This document shows positions 47,201 to 57,560 of a DNA stretch of 64,000 bases, one piece after another (position 1 is the first letter of the stretch; the number at the start of each line of letters is the position of its first letter). A model generated the notes under the pieces. The model made no database searches, was not told where the DNA came from, and saw only the letters and a list, made by a program, of their open reading frames with translations. The position numbers were made by a program, and so were the translations under genes. This DNA comes from Astropecten irregularis (taxonomy: Eukaryota > Echinodermata > Asteroidea > Paxillosida > Astropectinidae), in the NCBI GenBank assembly GCA_963971285.1, contig OZ020256.1, positions 9,612,541 to 9,676,540 on the forward strand, written 5' to 3'.

Positions 47201-50200
47201 TTGATAAATGATGACTAGCTCTAGTGAATGGCCAAACCAGTTGTGCAACCTTCTGGAGCTGCCATGCCATGCAGTTCTCTTCTGGGCTCTGGTCCCAAAC
47301 AGTACACACTCTCAGTGGAGCAGCTGCAAGCACTTCCCTTGAATGTCATCAACAGCCCCCTTGTTTGCAATTACCAACAGGTCTGTACATGTAGATGTAC
47401 CCTCTCCCACAAGTTAACCCACATTTGGTCCTGGCTAGGGTAAAATGGATTGCAAATTAAGGTTTACTGCCCGGGGAAATGATCTTTGCAGACTGGGGCA
47501 GTCTGAGCAGGACCCTGCACATCAAACTTGGCCATGGTCACGTGGTTCGTGCAACTCAACTGACTTGCCTGTAGATTTCATATTAAATTGCATGAAAAAA
47601 AAAAGAAGTTCGATAATTCAATTTACATGGCAGGATTTGAACTTCCAATCCTTGCAAATCCTTGCAAACCCATGCAAAGCTTCAAAGTGAAATTAACATA
47701 AGAAATGAAGGTCTCCTGATGAGGAGGGCCAGATCACACTAGCCGGAACGTCAAGAAAACTTCTCAACGGTTCTTGTCAAAATCACACTTTTCATTTCTT
47801 AATTTGAGTCTAGTCGGGTCACGGCCATAGTTGTAAAGTTTTCCAGGGACAACTGGGAATGCTCTCTCCATGGTGCCCCATATGAACCTGACTCTTGTGT
47901 TTACTTCAGCACAGAAATAGCCTTAAAATGCCACTCACTTCACAGGATGTGAAATGAACCGTAAAGAGACAAGGCAATTTCCCCCTCACAGTTATGTGAC
48001 AGAAATTGAAAGAGCCTGAGTGAGTGGAGATTCTGAGGTGGAGCAGGGAGGCCAATGAGGGGACACAAAGTACTACCTCTCTGGAAGCTCAAGGCTCAAG
48101 ACAATGAAGAGGAAGTGCCTATGTAAATGGATGCAAAGAGGTCAGGTATGATACAGCAGCCTAGCTTCAGAGACAAGGAACAAGCAGGTCCCCTGACATC
48201 AACTGAAGTGAGTCCTGTGATTGCAGCATCAGTCAAGTGCATCCCTTCAGTTCATCAAACTTCATGTACATGTAGGCCTATACATGTCATTTTCTGGACG
48301 GGTGATTTTTTTTCATACACTGCTCCTACATACTGTAGTGTACATGTGTATGTCAACAAATAATTTACAATGTTAAAAGCCTACATTTTCCAAGTTTCAA
48401 ATGTAGTCTCGAGAATCATAATTTCATGACCTACTTTTTGTGCAGTGATACACAGGTTTCTAAGGTATTTCCAATTTTTGTCATCAGGTTTGTTAAGTTT
48501 GCTTTTACTAGAACTAGGTCACATAAACTGATAAAACGTTTTGAGCTAAACACAGGACTACAGGACTTGTACACGCATGTAACTTGTTTGTCCAGTGAAC
48601 TGCCTGCTGTTAAAATGATGACAGAACACTGGCTCAAACCATCAAGATGACATGTACTGTATTCCCTGTGGTGTAACCAACATGTAATGTACACAGTTCA
48701 TGTATACAAGCACATGTGTATGTGTATGTACATGTACATGTATGCATATATGCACATACAACATGTACATCATGTATATTGTGTACTTGCATTGACTGTT
48801 TAAAATATCAACAAATAATTGCATCCATGTCATTTGTACACCTTCAATGTTATAAAATGATTCGTGAACAATAAGGCCTGCTGGGCAAAGTCTGTTGTGC
48901 AGGCCTACATAAGTACATATTATCAACCTCCTTTAACTGTTTAAAGGTACAATACTCTGTACATGATTGGTAAAGGTCACAGGACTGCACTCATACTTTG
49001 TCTGATGAAACATGAACATAAAATAATAAACCTGTGAAAATTTGAGCTCAATCAGACATCTGAGTCACGAGAAACTAGCGAAAACCCTACTAGATTTTTC
49101 TTATAAAACATGAAGAATAGTTTACTTTTTACTTGTTCCAAAAATCGTTCGGACGAACGATCTTTGGAAAAGACACTAAATGTTGACTTGCTTGAAAAAC
49201 CCAGCATCTGACGAACCAAGATTTCCCATGGTGATTGTGTTTGCACTGTTTACGAACTGTTGAGTCCATTTTCTGTTTCAAACTCGATAATTTTTTTTGG
49301 AGGCCTTGCAAATCCTATATGCTCCCTTTAAGTCTACATGTGTAAGTGTTGTCATGAATATTAATTTCTTGTCATTATTCAATTTTACTAAATATTCAAA
49401 ATCGGTTTTGTACAATGTACAGGGCGCAATTAATGGGACACATTAGCAGTTTACAAAAACATAAAAGGTTCAAATATAGATACTTTTGGGCACACATTTT
49501 GTTTTAAATTATACACATTTCATGTACATGTACTGTGCACATTAACACTTCATATGAAGCAATGTACAATATTCTTATTGCCTTCTCCATACATTTTACA
49601 GAAGGTACATGTATACATGTACACACAAGTAGGCTTGGGGCTGAAAAGTTATACAAAAAAATAGACAATAACCATGGTGACTGCAAAGATTGTGTAAACT
49701 CCATGTTACAGTGCTTTTTCCTTCATGCAAGAACCTTAGTTTCTGTATCTTTTTATTCACCATTTCCAATAGTGAAACAATCTCCAATTACAGGAACATT
49801 TAACAAAAACAACATTTGATATGCACAATGAACCAGGTTTCATGTGGAAATGACTGCATAATTCACTGTGCAGATAATGGCTGATTACTGTAATGAAATC
49901 AGTGCATTATGATTCCCCATAGAAATACAAATGTATGTACATTGTATATTGCAACATTAAAGGCCAACATGATTACGGTACACACTGAGTATGTACATAT
50001 ATTCCTGTGTGGGCCTTCTTTATAAGGCAGACAATGTGATTATAAATGCAAATGTTCAGCCAGAGAGTGAATGACCCGCATAAGCCTACACTAGAACTGT
50101 ACACTGTACATGTACATGTGTACTGTACATGTATCACCGAGGAAACACAAAAATGAAAAAATGTCATTCATCACCGCACCATGAGATGACTACATGTAGG

Positions 50201-51857
50201 TAAAACATTATGTACGCATCTGTCAGAAACTTTTACACAAACACAACATATGTTCAGCAGGCAAACAGATTTTTTCAAAGGAGAGTGAGCGTGTTTTTTT
50301 TGCACGACTGAAAATGCAGATACTTTCTAACTACATGTATTCCTTTTCTGTCAACAAAAAAGTGACCTACATGTGTAATTCGATGGTGTAATAACAATTT
50401 TACTGAATATTAAGTTATGAATTGTCAAATTAATTAACTGCAAGAAAAAAGTAATTATAAGAAACTATGTAATTGCTGCCAGGATAATGATTGTTTCTTC
50501 CTTCCTGAGTTATCATTGGGTGTGCAGTGTGCACAATGACCCTGGATCAGACTACAAGAAGCAGACAATATCTTCTTCACTACTTTGCCACAGGTGCACA
50601 GGTTCTGTTACAAGCATTCCATGTTTTATAATCTGTACTCACAAACAACTGCTGCAAATTTATGTTTCTCGGGTTACAATCTGTACAAGTTATTGTACAC
50701 ATTTTCAAGGTTGAATATAATGAATTTGTGACTTGGAAATGACTTGTTATGGCTGAATATTTATAAAGGATGTAGAATACCTGATGTAGACATGAAGGTT
50801 CAATACTGTATTCGTTCCTTCAAGTTCAAAGATTTCACTTTATAATACTGTCTGGTGTGCCTGGCTTTGAGAATCCTAATTATCAATGTAGTGGCATTAC
50901 TTGAATACATACACATGATGTCAAATGTTTTGGGTCAAGTCTGCTGTGTGTGCTGTGCCTTCATTAACCAGTATTGAGAGGCTAGTACCAGTCTGCTGAT
51001 AATGCTTGCTACATGGAAAACATAGAATACATACGAATGGTGTCCCAACCTGGTGGAATGATCCAGATGGCTTGAAATATTCAAACTGATCAATAACTGA
51101 TCAATTTACAATTTGCAAATTTGCAACTTTGAAACAGCTGCATTCTGTTCCTCTTTTTTTTTCTCCAAACACTTACTGGTACAGTATGTAGCTCGGACAT
51201 AGTGTATTCAACGTCCATGCATGATCAGACACATAAGTACAGATCTACAAACCTTTTGTACATGTCATGTACATGTACTGTCCATGCATGGTGTACTACG
51301 TACATGTCTATGGGCTTTTGTGCCATGTGTCTCTTTCAATGACACTATTCATAAACCACCAAAGGTCTTCATGCATGTTGTTCACTAAAAATGGTTTGGA
51401 TTTCTTGTGTACACATATGTGCATGTACATGCACTACCGTACATGTATATAGTGTGTGTGTAATGAACATAGACCCATATGTAGAGTATTATGTAGTGTA
51501 CATTACATGCACTAGCACTAGTAGCAAAAAATGTATACTGGGATATACATTCATACCATGAATGTGCACATCAATGTACAACATGTAGGCCTACATGTAC
51601 ATACACTACATACATGTACTGTGTTAACATCTACAAAATGATCATTTCATATATAGTGTGTACAGTACACTGTGTACCTAGTCAATGTACGCTGCCCTAC
51701 ACAGTCTAGTAAGTAGTAGTAATCCTAGTACTGTACTACATGTGTACATGTAATGATGTATACCCCATATCCTGTGTGATAATGTATGTGATAATGTATC
51801 ATAAAATACACATGATTTTCACTTACCCATATACTGCTTGAGTACATGAAGGTCCAT
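24991..51857 (-). CDS. PAN3: PAN3, PAN2-PAN3 poly(A)-nuclease deadenylation complex subunit
   Basis: Adaptor that brings the PAN2 exonuclease to poly(A)-binding protein-coated mRNA tails in the cytoplasm. Fifteen coding exons: 51827-51857, 39341-39444, 36980-37082, 35033-35100, 33987-34314, 33633-33829, 32097-32259, 30101-30259, 29396-29512, 27943-28113, 27357-27598, 26455-26594, 26056-26250, 25271-25409, 24991-25146. All junctions are GT-AG and phase-compatible, giving 770 aa. Residues 1-340 are low complexity with PAM2-like EFxP motifs. About 345-620 is the PAN3 pseudokinase (LRRIHG, KLQHSNIVTLREVF, GLACRVMDPTKILV). The rest is the coiled coil and C-terminal knob (SVNDIMPMIGARFYTQLDAA, PTWSETGDRYLLKL, VSYADLKRCFE). 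As in PAN3 generally, kinase HRD and DFG motifs are absent. No CCCH zinc finger was found. Two introns start with repeats that multiply the splice donor. Confidence 0.95.
25521..25756. mobile_element. Palindromic MITE with GGCTCC arms (copy 3) in PAN3 intron 13
   Basis: 'gggcccttttccaaacctcg' to 'caaggtttggaaaaggcccc', with ggctcc/ggagcc arms and the shared 'ttgaagctgaatctctgttt' interior. Confidence 0.8.
26455..27598 (-). CDS. PAN3: PAN3 coding exons 11-12 (pseudokinase C-lobe)
   Basis: 27357-27598 encodes LLPESLIWTYVVQLSSALRT, IHAAGLACRVMDPTKILVSG and RLRVNCVGIFDVLTF. 26455-26594 encodes EDLVSLGKVVLVLACNS and SSDLKNLIL. HRD is replaced (GLACRVMDP) and DFG is absent, as expected for PAN3, which binds ATP without catalysis. 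Confidence 0.96.
26743..27109. mobile_element. Complete 367-bp TTAA MITE in PAN3 intron 11
   Basis: Both ends TTAAAGGTA(A/G)TATCA(A/T)ACTTTG in inverted orientation, i.e. about 22-bp TIRs inside TTAA (piggyBac-type target). Reference copy for the fragments at 9516, 12137, 17409 and 18055. Confidence 0.85.
27760..27942 (-). repeat. 15-bp minisatellite of splice-donor-like units in PAN3 intron 10
   Basis: Twelve units (consensus ggtcagtcagtgatt on the minus strand) start with the true donor GTCAGT. Read through from exon 10 they encode (GQSVI)n variants: GQSVV, GQPVI, GHSVI, GYSVI. Every unit opens with G|GT in the same phase as the true donor. Confidence 0.93.
27943..28113 (-). CDS. PAN3: PAN3 coding exon 10 (pseudokinase hinge/insert)
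   Basis: Residues 425-480: TVFVHDYHPTALTMMNRHF, then a Gly/Ser/Gln-rich insert ending GPHHT. Ends aca g|gtcagt in phase 1. The 15-bp repeat begins immediately at the donor and keeps the exon's frame open for a further 60 codons. Confidence 0.93.
28478..28990. other. GC/CpG-rich patch in PAN3 intron 9
   Basis: Within an AT-rich intron, 28625-28980 contains gcgcgcgcgagccggcgcc, ccggccggtcac and several CpGs. A possible TTAA-type boundary ('ttaaagggaacacgatatag') lies at the left. It could be a single-copy transposon or a CpG-rich regulatory region; no TIR partner found. Confidence 0.35.
29396..30259 (-). CDS. PAN3: PAN3 coding exons 8-9 (pseudokinase N-lobe)
   Basis: 30101-30259 gives IPQEVDKYHTLFPLEPPP, FGYTTTCYKAIN and YCLRRIH. 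29396-29512 gives MVLVDKWKKLQHSNIVTLRE and FSTKAFGEH. They form the nucleotide-binding N-lobe; the split codon gives RRIHG-FRM as in other PAN3 proteins. Confidence 0.95.
29640..29715 (-). mobile_element. tRNA-derived SINE fragment in PAN3 intron 8
   Basis: Minus strand: 'tagctcaagttggtagagtg' (A-box) and 'ttggttcgaatcccgctcc' (B-box). The anticodon arm region does not form a proper stem, and it is flanked by aaaagaaaaa / tttttcttttac. Not a functional tRNA by eye. Confidence 0.6.
30899..32140 (-). repeat. 69-bp minisatellite, 18 copies, overlapping PAN3 exon 7 donor
   Basis: Eighteen units of exactly 69 bp; the first (minus-strand sense) is the exon 7 end, the other seventeen fill most of intron 7. 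Units differ at a few positions (gtaggtag/gtatgtag donor, tgtcc/tgccc, gatcag/gatcgg). Because 69 is divisible by 3 and no stop occurs on the plus strand, the array shows 420- and 427-codon ORFs in two antisense frames; these are treated as artefacts. Confidence 0.97.
32097..32259 (-). CDS. PAN3: PAN3 coding exon 7, 3' end amplified into the intron
   Basis: Residues 278-331: VYPNFHMYQSMPAHVAYMKP, NAPSFFVGEELKMEI and AQVDPGENP. The exon ends ..aacccag|gtaggtag. Its last 43 bases plus 26 intronic bases form the unit of the 69-bp minisatellite that follows. The productive donor must be the first one (32096/32095), because any later copy reads GGT AGG TAG or GGT ATG TAG, a stop. Confidence 0.92.
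32349..32481. mobile_element. Fold-back repeat in PAN3 intron 6
   Basis: 'ggggccgatttaacaaatgc' / 'tttgcgatcatcgctaaa' versus 'tttagcgatgattgcaaagc' / 'gaattcggctcc': arms of about 50 bp. Confidence 0.7.
32918..33045. repeat. Inverted pair of hammerhead-like repeat ends
   Basis: Left arm 'acttctcgtaaaagctcaat'..'gactagcctgctctagtc' and right arm 'gactagagcaggctagtc'..'gagactttacgagaagt' are complementary over about 50 bp with a gatgatgatg spacer. Each arm contains (in opposite senses) the GATGA-stem-(G/A)AAAC layout discussed in the findings. Confidence 0.65.
33182..33325. mobile_element. 144-bp Tigger/pogo-like MITE (TA target)
   Basis: Begins TA|cagtggattgccgctata and ends 'gcaatgttcattccactg'|TA. 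TIR CAGTGGA with flanking TA fits Tc1/mariner-superfamily (pogo/Tigger) non-autonomous elements. Confidence 0.65.
33633..33829 (-). CDS. PAN3: PAN3 coding exon 6
   Basis: Residues 213-277: SAGASPLHSPGNSPSMRR, then ENIGGTTYFYTED, a block conserved just before the pseudokinase in animal PAN3 (GGTTYFYT). Phase 1 in, phase 0 out. Confidence 0.9.
33987..34314 (-). CDS. PAN3: PAN3 coding exon 5 with PAM2-like motifs
   Basis: Residues 103-211. Contains three EFxP motifs: KEFTP (122-126), NPGANSAEFLP (132-142) and PEFVP (165-169). The middle one fits the PAM2 pattern (..N..A.EF.P) by which PAN3 binds the MLLE domain of cytoplasmic poly(A)-binding protein. The rest is Asn/Gly/Pro-rich and probably disordered. 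Confidence 0.85.
35033..39444 (-). CDS. PAN3: PAN3 coding exons 2-4
   Basis: 39341-39444 (ADPHMAPDHFFTVPFDMEND..FMQ), 36980-37082 (RSHSVGTGLSNYSEDG..MSPP) and 35033-35100 (PNTDSRMATNFGGMKVSPPN). This N-terminal stretch is not conserved enough to recognise alone. It is assigned by splice-site quality and uninterrupted phase (0, 1, 0). For the second exon the acceptor at 37083 (attgcag|agg) is required; the AG two bases later breaks the frame. Confidence 0.75.
35274..36682. mobile_element. TTAA element with 19-bp minisatellite (copy 2, 1.4 kb)
   Basis: Same ends as 13325-13975 ('ttaaaggtacacaccggctt' / 'gaggccggcgtgtaccttta'). The array of gcgagttggcgtaatgttt-like units has about 12 copies (35640-35895). 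About 600 bp of sequence not in the short copy follows. Lies in PAN3 intron 3. Confidence 0.75.
38360..38500. repeat. MITE 'CTTAAGATGA' (copy 2)
   Basis: Family of 19125-19250; the centre is interrupted by 'cagtgtacatgtatattatg'. Confidence 0.5.
39041..39112. repeat. 72-bp near-perfect palindrome
   Basis: 'gtcgatttcacgaaacttta' pairs with 'taaagtttcgtgaaatcggc' and cgcag-ggcgtaagt with acttacgc-ctgcg. Only a few mismatches over 35-bp arms. In PAN3 intron 2, about 400 bp from exon 2. Probably a small fold-back MITE. Confidence 0.8.
39445..42012. other. PAN3 intron 1, no gene recognised
   Basis: First part of the 12.4-kb intron. AT-rich with scattered acatgtac words; no exon, tRNA-like head or inverted repeat of note on either strand. 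Confidence 0.4.
42013..42170. repeat. Short interspersed repeat (family of 1-140), copy 3
   Basis: 'tacgatcaattgtaacttga', 'cccatcgtatcctatgactt' and 'aagttacgatgagtttggtg' in family order. Confidence 0.6.
42890..44302. mobile_element. 1.4-kb Tigger/pogo-like element, non-autonomous
   Basis: TA|cagtcgaacctcattaatag ... 'ctcgtattaacgaggctcgactg'-type end|TA. Subterminal repeats of 'taatacgag' occur at both ends (for example 43010-43045, 44230-44290). No transposase ORF longer than about 80 codons, so a deleted derivative of a Tc1/mariner-pogo element. Confidence 0.75.
47711..47760 (+). ncRNA. Possible degenerate hammerhead ribozyme core
   Basis: CTGATGAG at 47715-47722, a short hairpin (ggc...gcc around 47727-47743), then GGAACGTC at 47744-47751, where an active motif would need GAAA. 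Such cores occur at the ends of Penelope-like and related retroelements. The core substitution and lack of an obvious stem I make activity unlikely. Confidence 0.3.
48941..49331 (-). mobile_element. TTAA MITE, complete, inverted copy of 57561
   Basis: Ends 'ttaaaggtacaatactctgt' and 'cctatatgctccctttaa'; interior matches the copy at 57561-57942 in reverse. Confidence 0.75.
51827..51857 (-). CDS. PAN3: PAN3 coding exon 1 (start codon)
   Basis: Encodes MDLHVLKQYM plus one base, ending atgg|gtaagt (phase 1). Chosen because the phase exactly completes the codon opening exon 2 (V, then ADPHMAPDHFF). Context is caacaATGg, and an in-frame TGA lies about 18 codons upstream if the exon is contiguous. 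A 12.4-kb intron follows. The link is inferred from phase and context, not from homology. Confidence 0.6.
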
Positions 51858-53545
51858 TGTTGGAAACTTGGCCAGTGCAGTGCTCACACACAAGTGCAAA
51901 TCAGTTCAGAACAGTAATGGACACTGCCCTTAACTACAGTGTATGCATAACTGCATGTAGGAAATAGTACATTATGACAGAGCACATGTAGAGTCAGTGT
52001 AAATGTAGGAAATGAATGTACATGCACGTGCATGGGCCCACATCTTCACCTACAGGGACATCCCTGTACAGGTACATGTACATACTACAATGTGTTGAAG
52101 TCTCCGGTTGGCCGTGCACTGACTACAGTGTATGCATACATACAATCATGTAAATGTCCACCCTCTACTGACTGGTATACAGCTGAAGGCACACCTAATG
52201 TACAGACAGCTAGGGTAATTTGCAAGACTTATTATTACCAATCCCAGTACTAGTACTGTTAAGAAGAGGCCTATTCTTCAGTGACTCACTCGGTGAGCAA
52301 CACCATGTGTGTGTGTGCACAGAGTGTACTGGTGTGAGAGGGGTGGCCTGCATACATGTACACTGCATGTGCAATGGTCAGGTACTGATGTGCATGCAAA
52401 GTATGCATTATGCCTGGTGTGCTATCCTGAACTTGATACTCTTTGCTTTATATCTAACAAGCTGTTAAGGTTAAAGGTACAAGCCGTGCTAACAGTCAAA
52501 TTCTTTCAGGCTAATTCCTTCCCATTGACACTCTAATGACAAACTTGATAGGCCTACATACTGTACACGTACATTGTACATTTGATTTTCAACAGACTTT
52601 TTTCAGCCTGGCAACATATTCATCAATTGATTATTAAAAAAGAAAGGACAAAAGAAAAGACAAAGGAAAAATGGTGACTTGCAGATAATAATTCTACCAC
52701 AGCAGCAGATTTCAAGTGACAAGATTTCAAGTGGACCAGTGCATATTTCATATCAACTTAGCTGGTTGCACAAGAAAATCACTGATGTCCATGTACATGT
52801 ACTGTACATGTAACATCAGCAGACAATTTTTTACATTTATCTAGGCCGAGTGCATTTTAAAATGCAAGTTTGACTCCTGATTAATACCATTACAAAATTG
52901 TGTACATGCACAATACACAGTATAATTTATGCAAGTATTCCCTGCAGGTTTGTATATTTTGTGTATAAAACATACCAAACCTGTTTATTTTAACCACTAT
53001 AATGAACGACCATTATAACAGACACTATATAGGCCTACATGTATGTGGATCCCGCCATGTTTGTCATTTTCCACTGTATGTGTATTGATTTGATGTAAAG
53101 TACCAACAGTCTGCCTGATGTTCATGTTCAAGTAACACTGACACTCCGTGCAATGACACACAAATTGTGACCCTCAACCTTGTTGTATGACCCACATGCA
53201 CCTACATGTAAGGCAGCTAGTTTAACTGTAAGTCTTAGCTAACTCTGAAGGTCACTTTGTAGTAAATATACATCTATTGTACATGAATAGAAATTGATGC
53301 TTTGTTCTTGTATGATGATAGTAGAGCTTTGGTAGAGACACAATACAGCACTATGTACATGTGCATATGTGCTTAACCTTTTTCAGATACTTGAGTATCA
53401 CTGGCTGGAAGGGCCACTTTCAGTAATCAGTACCATATCTCTTCCCAAACAGATTATCACATGGTGTAACTTTAAAGGTACATGTACCTGTATTAGGTAA
53501 ACATGTACATGTACATGTGAACAGTACATATTATGTTTCTTTATC
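51858..53545. other. Upstream flank of PAN3 exon 1
   Basis: A promoter or non-coding first exon of PAN3 should lie here or further right. I see no CpG-rich or TATA-type candidate. Contains many gtacatgtac words and a weak Tigger-like trace near 52990-53080 ('ccattataacagacac', 'ttttccactgta'). Confidence 0.35.
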
Positions 53546-53550
53546 ACGGG

Positions 53551-53827
53551 AGTAGGGCCGTAAGTTTACGAATAGTTCTGTAACCGGTTACCCGTCTGTA
53601 ATTCGGTTACGGTTACCCGTATAACAAAGAAAACATTTGCATATTGTGCATTTAGATGGTATACAAAAGGTCAGTCCTACATGTACATGTACATCAATAA
53701 TGGGTGTTTTAAAAAGAAAAGACGCTTAAAAGAACCCATATGCGGTTAACCAAAATCGGAAAAAGTTTTCAGGTAACCGTTTGAACGGTCGGTTAACAGA
53801 GTAACTGGTTACAAACTGCAGCCCTAT
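53551..53827. mobile_element. 277-bp TIR element 'TAGGGCCGTA'
   Basis: 'tagggccgtaagtttacg' versus 'gtaactggttacaaactgcagcccta'-type end, with inner gtaaccggttac repeats. Ends resemble short hAT-type TIRs, but the flanks (cacgggag / tcacagag) give no exact duplication. Confidence 0.5.
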
Positions 53828-56213
53828 CACAGAGGATCTTACCTTTCTGATAATTATCAAACAATACACAATACCGCAATCAGAATGTACTACTACCTGA
53901 CTACATGTAACAAAATAGGAACAACTTTCGTATACATGTAGGAACAGCTTTTCTTACGTCATGCAGGTAAAGATTGTACAGTTCATATCGGGTAATCTAA
54001 AATTAATGTAAATTAATGCAAGCATTAGAGTAGATACAGTAGAGACTTCTGGTCCATTGGTCTAAACCTGACCTGTTTGAATCAGACTCGGAGTGGTTTA
54101 CATATTAAAGACACAAGCTCTGTGCCAAATGATAAAGCACAGAGGAATGAATAGACTAATCCTTCCTCCATGGCTATAAACCAAGCAGGCATGTATGGTG
54201 TACTGATTGGAGATATGCTCTGAGTAATACACATGTACATGTATATTGTAATACATCTAGCATCTAGCAAGGCTATTGTGTGATGATGCATCTCTTTTGG
54301 TGACACACACTATGTGCACCATGTAATACCTGATTTATTATGACACATCCTGAGTTTCCCCCATCCTTACTTAAAACCAATTGTGCTCTGTAGTCTGTAC
54401 AGTACCAACAATACCAGCCTAATTACTAACAGGTTCTATCCACACTACCCTCATCTTAGATATTGTCACTGTCATCAACCAGTGATTGCGCAAGCTGCAT
54501 CTAATTACATGTATGTATAATGCACATCAAGAATTCATACAGTTGGCATCTCCTCAAGACAACAACATGGAGTAAAAGATTAAATGTCATTGAACTACAA
54601 GCCTAAAACATTCTGCAGACTTCAAGGTACTAAGTTCTTTATAAATTCCAGTCAAATTGAAGTCTTGATAAAGGAGATATTTAATGTGTGTTACTGTCTT
54701 TACATATTCAGCCTTTTTGGAAACAATTTACTAGGATCAAAATGTCAGGTCAGCCTATGCATGATGATGCAGGTCAACAGGCGGTACCAGTGAGAAGTTT
54801 GCAGTTGCCTATGAGGATTGGCAGTTCCCACAGAAATATCCTAGCAAAAATGGGCCACTTCCAAACCAATGCTTGTGGAATGTTACATGAACTAAACAGG
54901 TGCACCTACATGTACATACAGTGTACATCTACACAACATGAACGATGCCACATCTATTTCTCAATTCTCCCATTCAATTTACATGTTAAAATTAAATTAC
55001 ATCTCCTTGAATAGGCAAATACATGTTGTACCTGTGTACACATGATTTAACATACGTGTACATGTATGGCATATTGGGCATCAATGACAATGTATTGTAA
55101 ACAGATACATAAAAAAAACCCATGTCTTTTTTGATCTAGAGAAAGAAATGGTTTCCAAGGTGAAGACAATTCAAGACACACATAGACCTAGCCATGGACA
55201 GTATATAGCAAGCCATTTCTGGGTGTACAGTGTGTGCTTGCATGACTTCTGACTAGCAGTAGCAACCAGTCAAATTGACAATGTACAATTGTTGGTAAAG
55301 CACTGGTTCAGTCACCAATGTACATGTACATGTCAGTCACAGGTTCGAATCCAACTTTTACCACTTTACTTTTAAAATCAGTTATATGCCTATAAATATT
55401 CATGTACCAGTAAACTGTATGATCTATTTGAAGATATTAAAACCTGTAACAGAGACAAAACAAGAATTTCTAGACATTTCTAGAATTCACAATGAGATTA
55501 TATATGCACGTAGAAATAATAGCAACAATAATACTACACGTACAATGTACAGCTTCATACCTACACATGTACAGTACACTATGTGCACATGGTGTATACT
55601 TTGTAATTCAAGGATTATTTATGTTTAACCTATGTCTGCATGCACATGTATGCTGATATCATGGATACATGTATTATTGTAAAAAGTGGAACAACTTTGC
55701 ACTCTTTTCAAAAAGTGTTTTTTTTTTTTTATACCCAATCATCACAAACTGTACACTTGTATGCAATAAAAAAGAACTTTATGTTCACCCAATGGCCCTG
55801 ACAAATAAGACTTGGCACCTTCACACGAAAGCACAACAATTTCAACAAATATACTTCAGACCACAATATTCCCCAGTGATAAAAAGCCCATGATGCCTTC
55901 CCTGTATTAAACTTAGTCTATAATACAGTAATAATGCCTCCGTGCACCTCAGTGGATGTGATATATACGCAGTCCAAAATGGGAATCCATTCTGGTAAGG
56001 ATGGATGAGAGACTGTAATCTAAGGCCTGTCCAGACAGGGGATTTATTATTCCAATGCCCTGTGCCATTCAGTTTTTTAATATCAAAGGTGGGGAACCAT
56101 ACTTACTATTAGGGGATGACAATCATTTCAAAGATGTGTACATGTACTTTGCAATATACGACCAGGGTAACTGTCCTCATTGCAATGTGAACTGTACATG
56201 TAGAGAGTACACC
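53828..56213. other. No gene recognised
   Basis: AT-rich, with scattered acatgtac words. A tRNA-like trace is at 55290-55360 (listed). ORFs up to 108 codons show no protein similarity. Confidence 0.4.
55290..55360 (+). mobile_element. tRNA-derived SINE trace interrupted by GTACAT repeat
   Basis: 'ttggtaaagcactggttcag' followed by 'cacaggttcgaatccaac' (B-box), with the anticodon region replaced by 'tgtacatgtacatgt'. Not a functional tRNA. Confidence 0.45.
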
Positions 56214-56456
56214 TGGGGCCAATTTCATAGAGCTGCTTAGCACAAAAATTTGATAAGCATGACATTTTCTGTCTTAGTAAAAACAGGATCAACAACCAAA
56301 TTTCCGTGTGCTGTGTATCGCTTTCAATTGTTCTTTGGCTGTTGTTCGCTGACCATGAATACCAAATGGAATTTTCATTGGTGGTTTGTTTTATTGGGTA
56401 AGCTATTTTTGTGCTAAGCAATTTTTTTGTGCTAAGCAGCTATATGAAATTGGCCC
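56214..56456. mobile_element. Palindromic MITE 'GGGGCCAATTTCATAGAGCT' (complete)
   Basis: Arms 'ggccaatttcatagagctgc' / 'gcagctatatgaaattggcc' with 'ttagcac'/'gtgctaa' next. Same family as the copies in the EF-hand leader introns (10748, 14913). Confidence 0.8.
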
Positions 56457-57560
56457 TTGTACATGCACTGATCATAGAGTGAGGAAGAGCTACACTGTAC
56501 GATTACATGCAGGCCTACATGCTACATGTATGCATATTTTTGTGTGTTCCTGAATGTGTACAAAACTCATTTAACACCTCACAATATGTTGGTTAAACTG
56601 TTACACTACTCCTGGAAATGTGTTACAAGCAATCAACATGCATGGACACCAGTATCATTAGGCCTGTAGTAGACCACCATTTTGAGGTCAATGAAAAATA
56701 CTCAGTGTGTACATTACAATGACATCAAGCACCATGCAAAGGTATACTGACCTTTGACCTGCAGTCACCATACTCAAATGACTTCATACAGAGCAATAAG
56801 GTCTACTGAAAATTGACAAATACAAACTAATTCCCACGCAGATACAGTATTCAGGGTATACATGCACATGTATGTAAGAGTTCAAGTATATAATTCATGA
56901 CACCAATGCAAGAATGTCAGTGGGATGATGATACCCGATGCACAAGGCTAGGGATGCAGGTTTTGTTCTTGTCAGGTGGACATAATGGACACGTACATAA
57001 TGTTCATGTACACTGTACACACCAGCAGCTTACACTATACATTCATCAGTTTTCATCAGTGAAATGTCTCCAGGTTTCTCATGTCAAAACACCCCTACTT
57101 TCAAACAACTGCATAACCTGACTTGTTTTTCAGGTAAATATATGGGATTCTATACAATGTTTACATGAACACATGTTGTACATGTACATGTACATGTACA
57201 TGCTGTGCTGTACATGCAGGCCTATGTACTGTGTACAGTCCCATTCATAGTCAGTGCATAGTGCATAGCTCTATGGGTCCACCACTGCACCATAGTGGTT
57301 CACATGGCTCCAAGGTTGATCAAAATCAAAAGCAAACAAACATTCTACTGTATTTTTCTATGACTGAATCTGAACATGGAGGAAGGAAAAGACTTGAATG
57401 CAGCTCTGGTGATCTGGGACTCTTTCTTGAGTCTGCTTACCATAGAATTCACATCTTATGATTATCATTATTCCCTTGAAAAAATGAAGGACTGATTTTG
57501 AATTTCAGCACTACACAGTACCAGAGCAATAAAACCGTGCTACACACATGTACACCCTAC
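56457..57560. other. No gene recognised
   Basis: Low-complexity acatgtac array at 57174-57205 and scattered words; no exon-like similarity. Confidence 0.4.

Larger units (their letters stand above)
44303..51826. other. PAN3 intron 1 remainder, GTACATGTAC-rich
   Basis: No exon was recognised. Dozens of acatgtac/gtacatgt words occur, often in short arrays (48720-48745, 50100-50130, 51260-51280, 51420-51445). One TTAA MITE and one hammerhead-like motif are listed separately. Confidence 0.45.
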
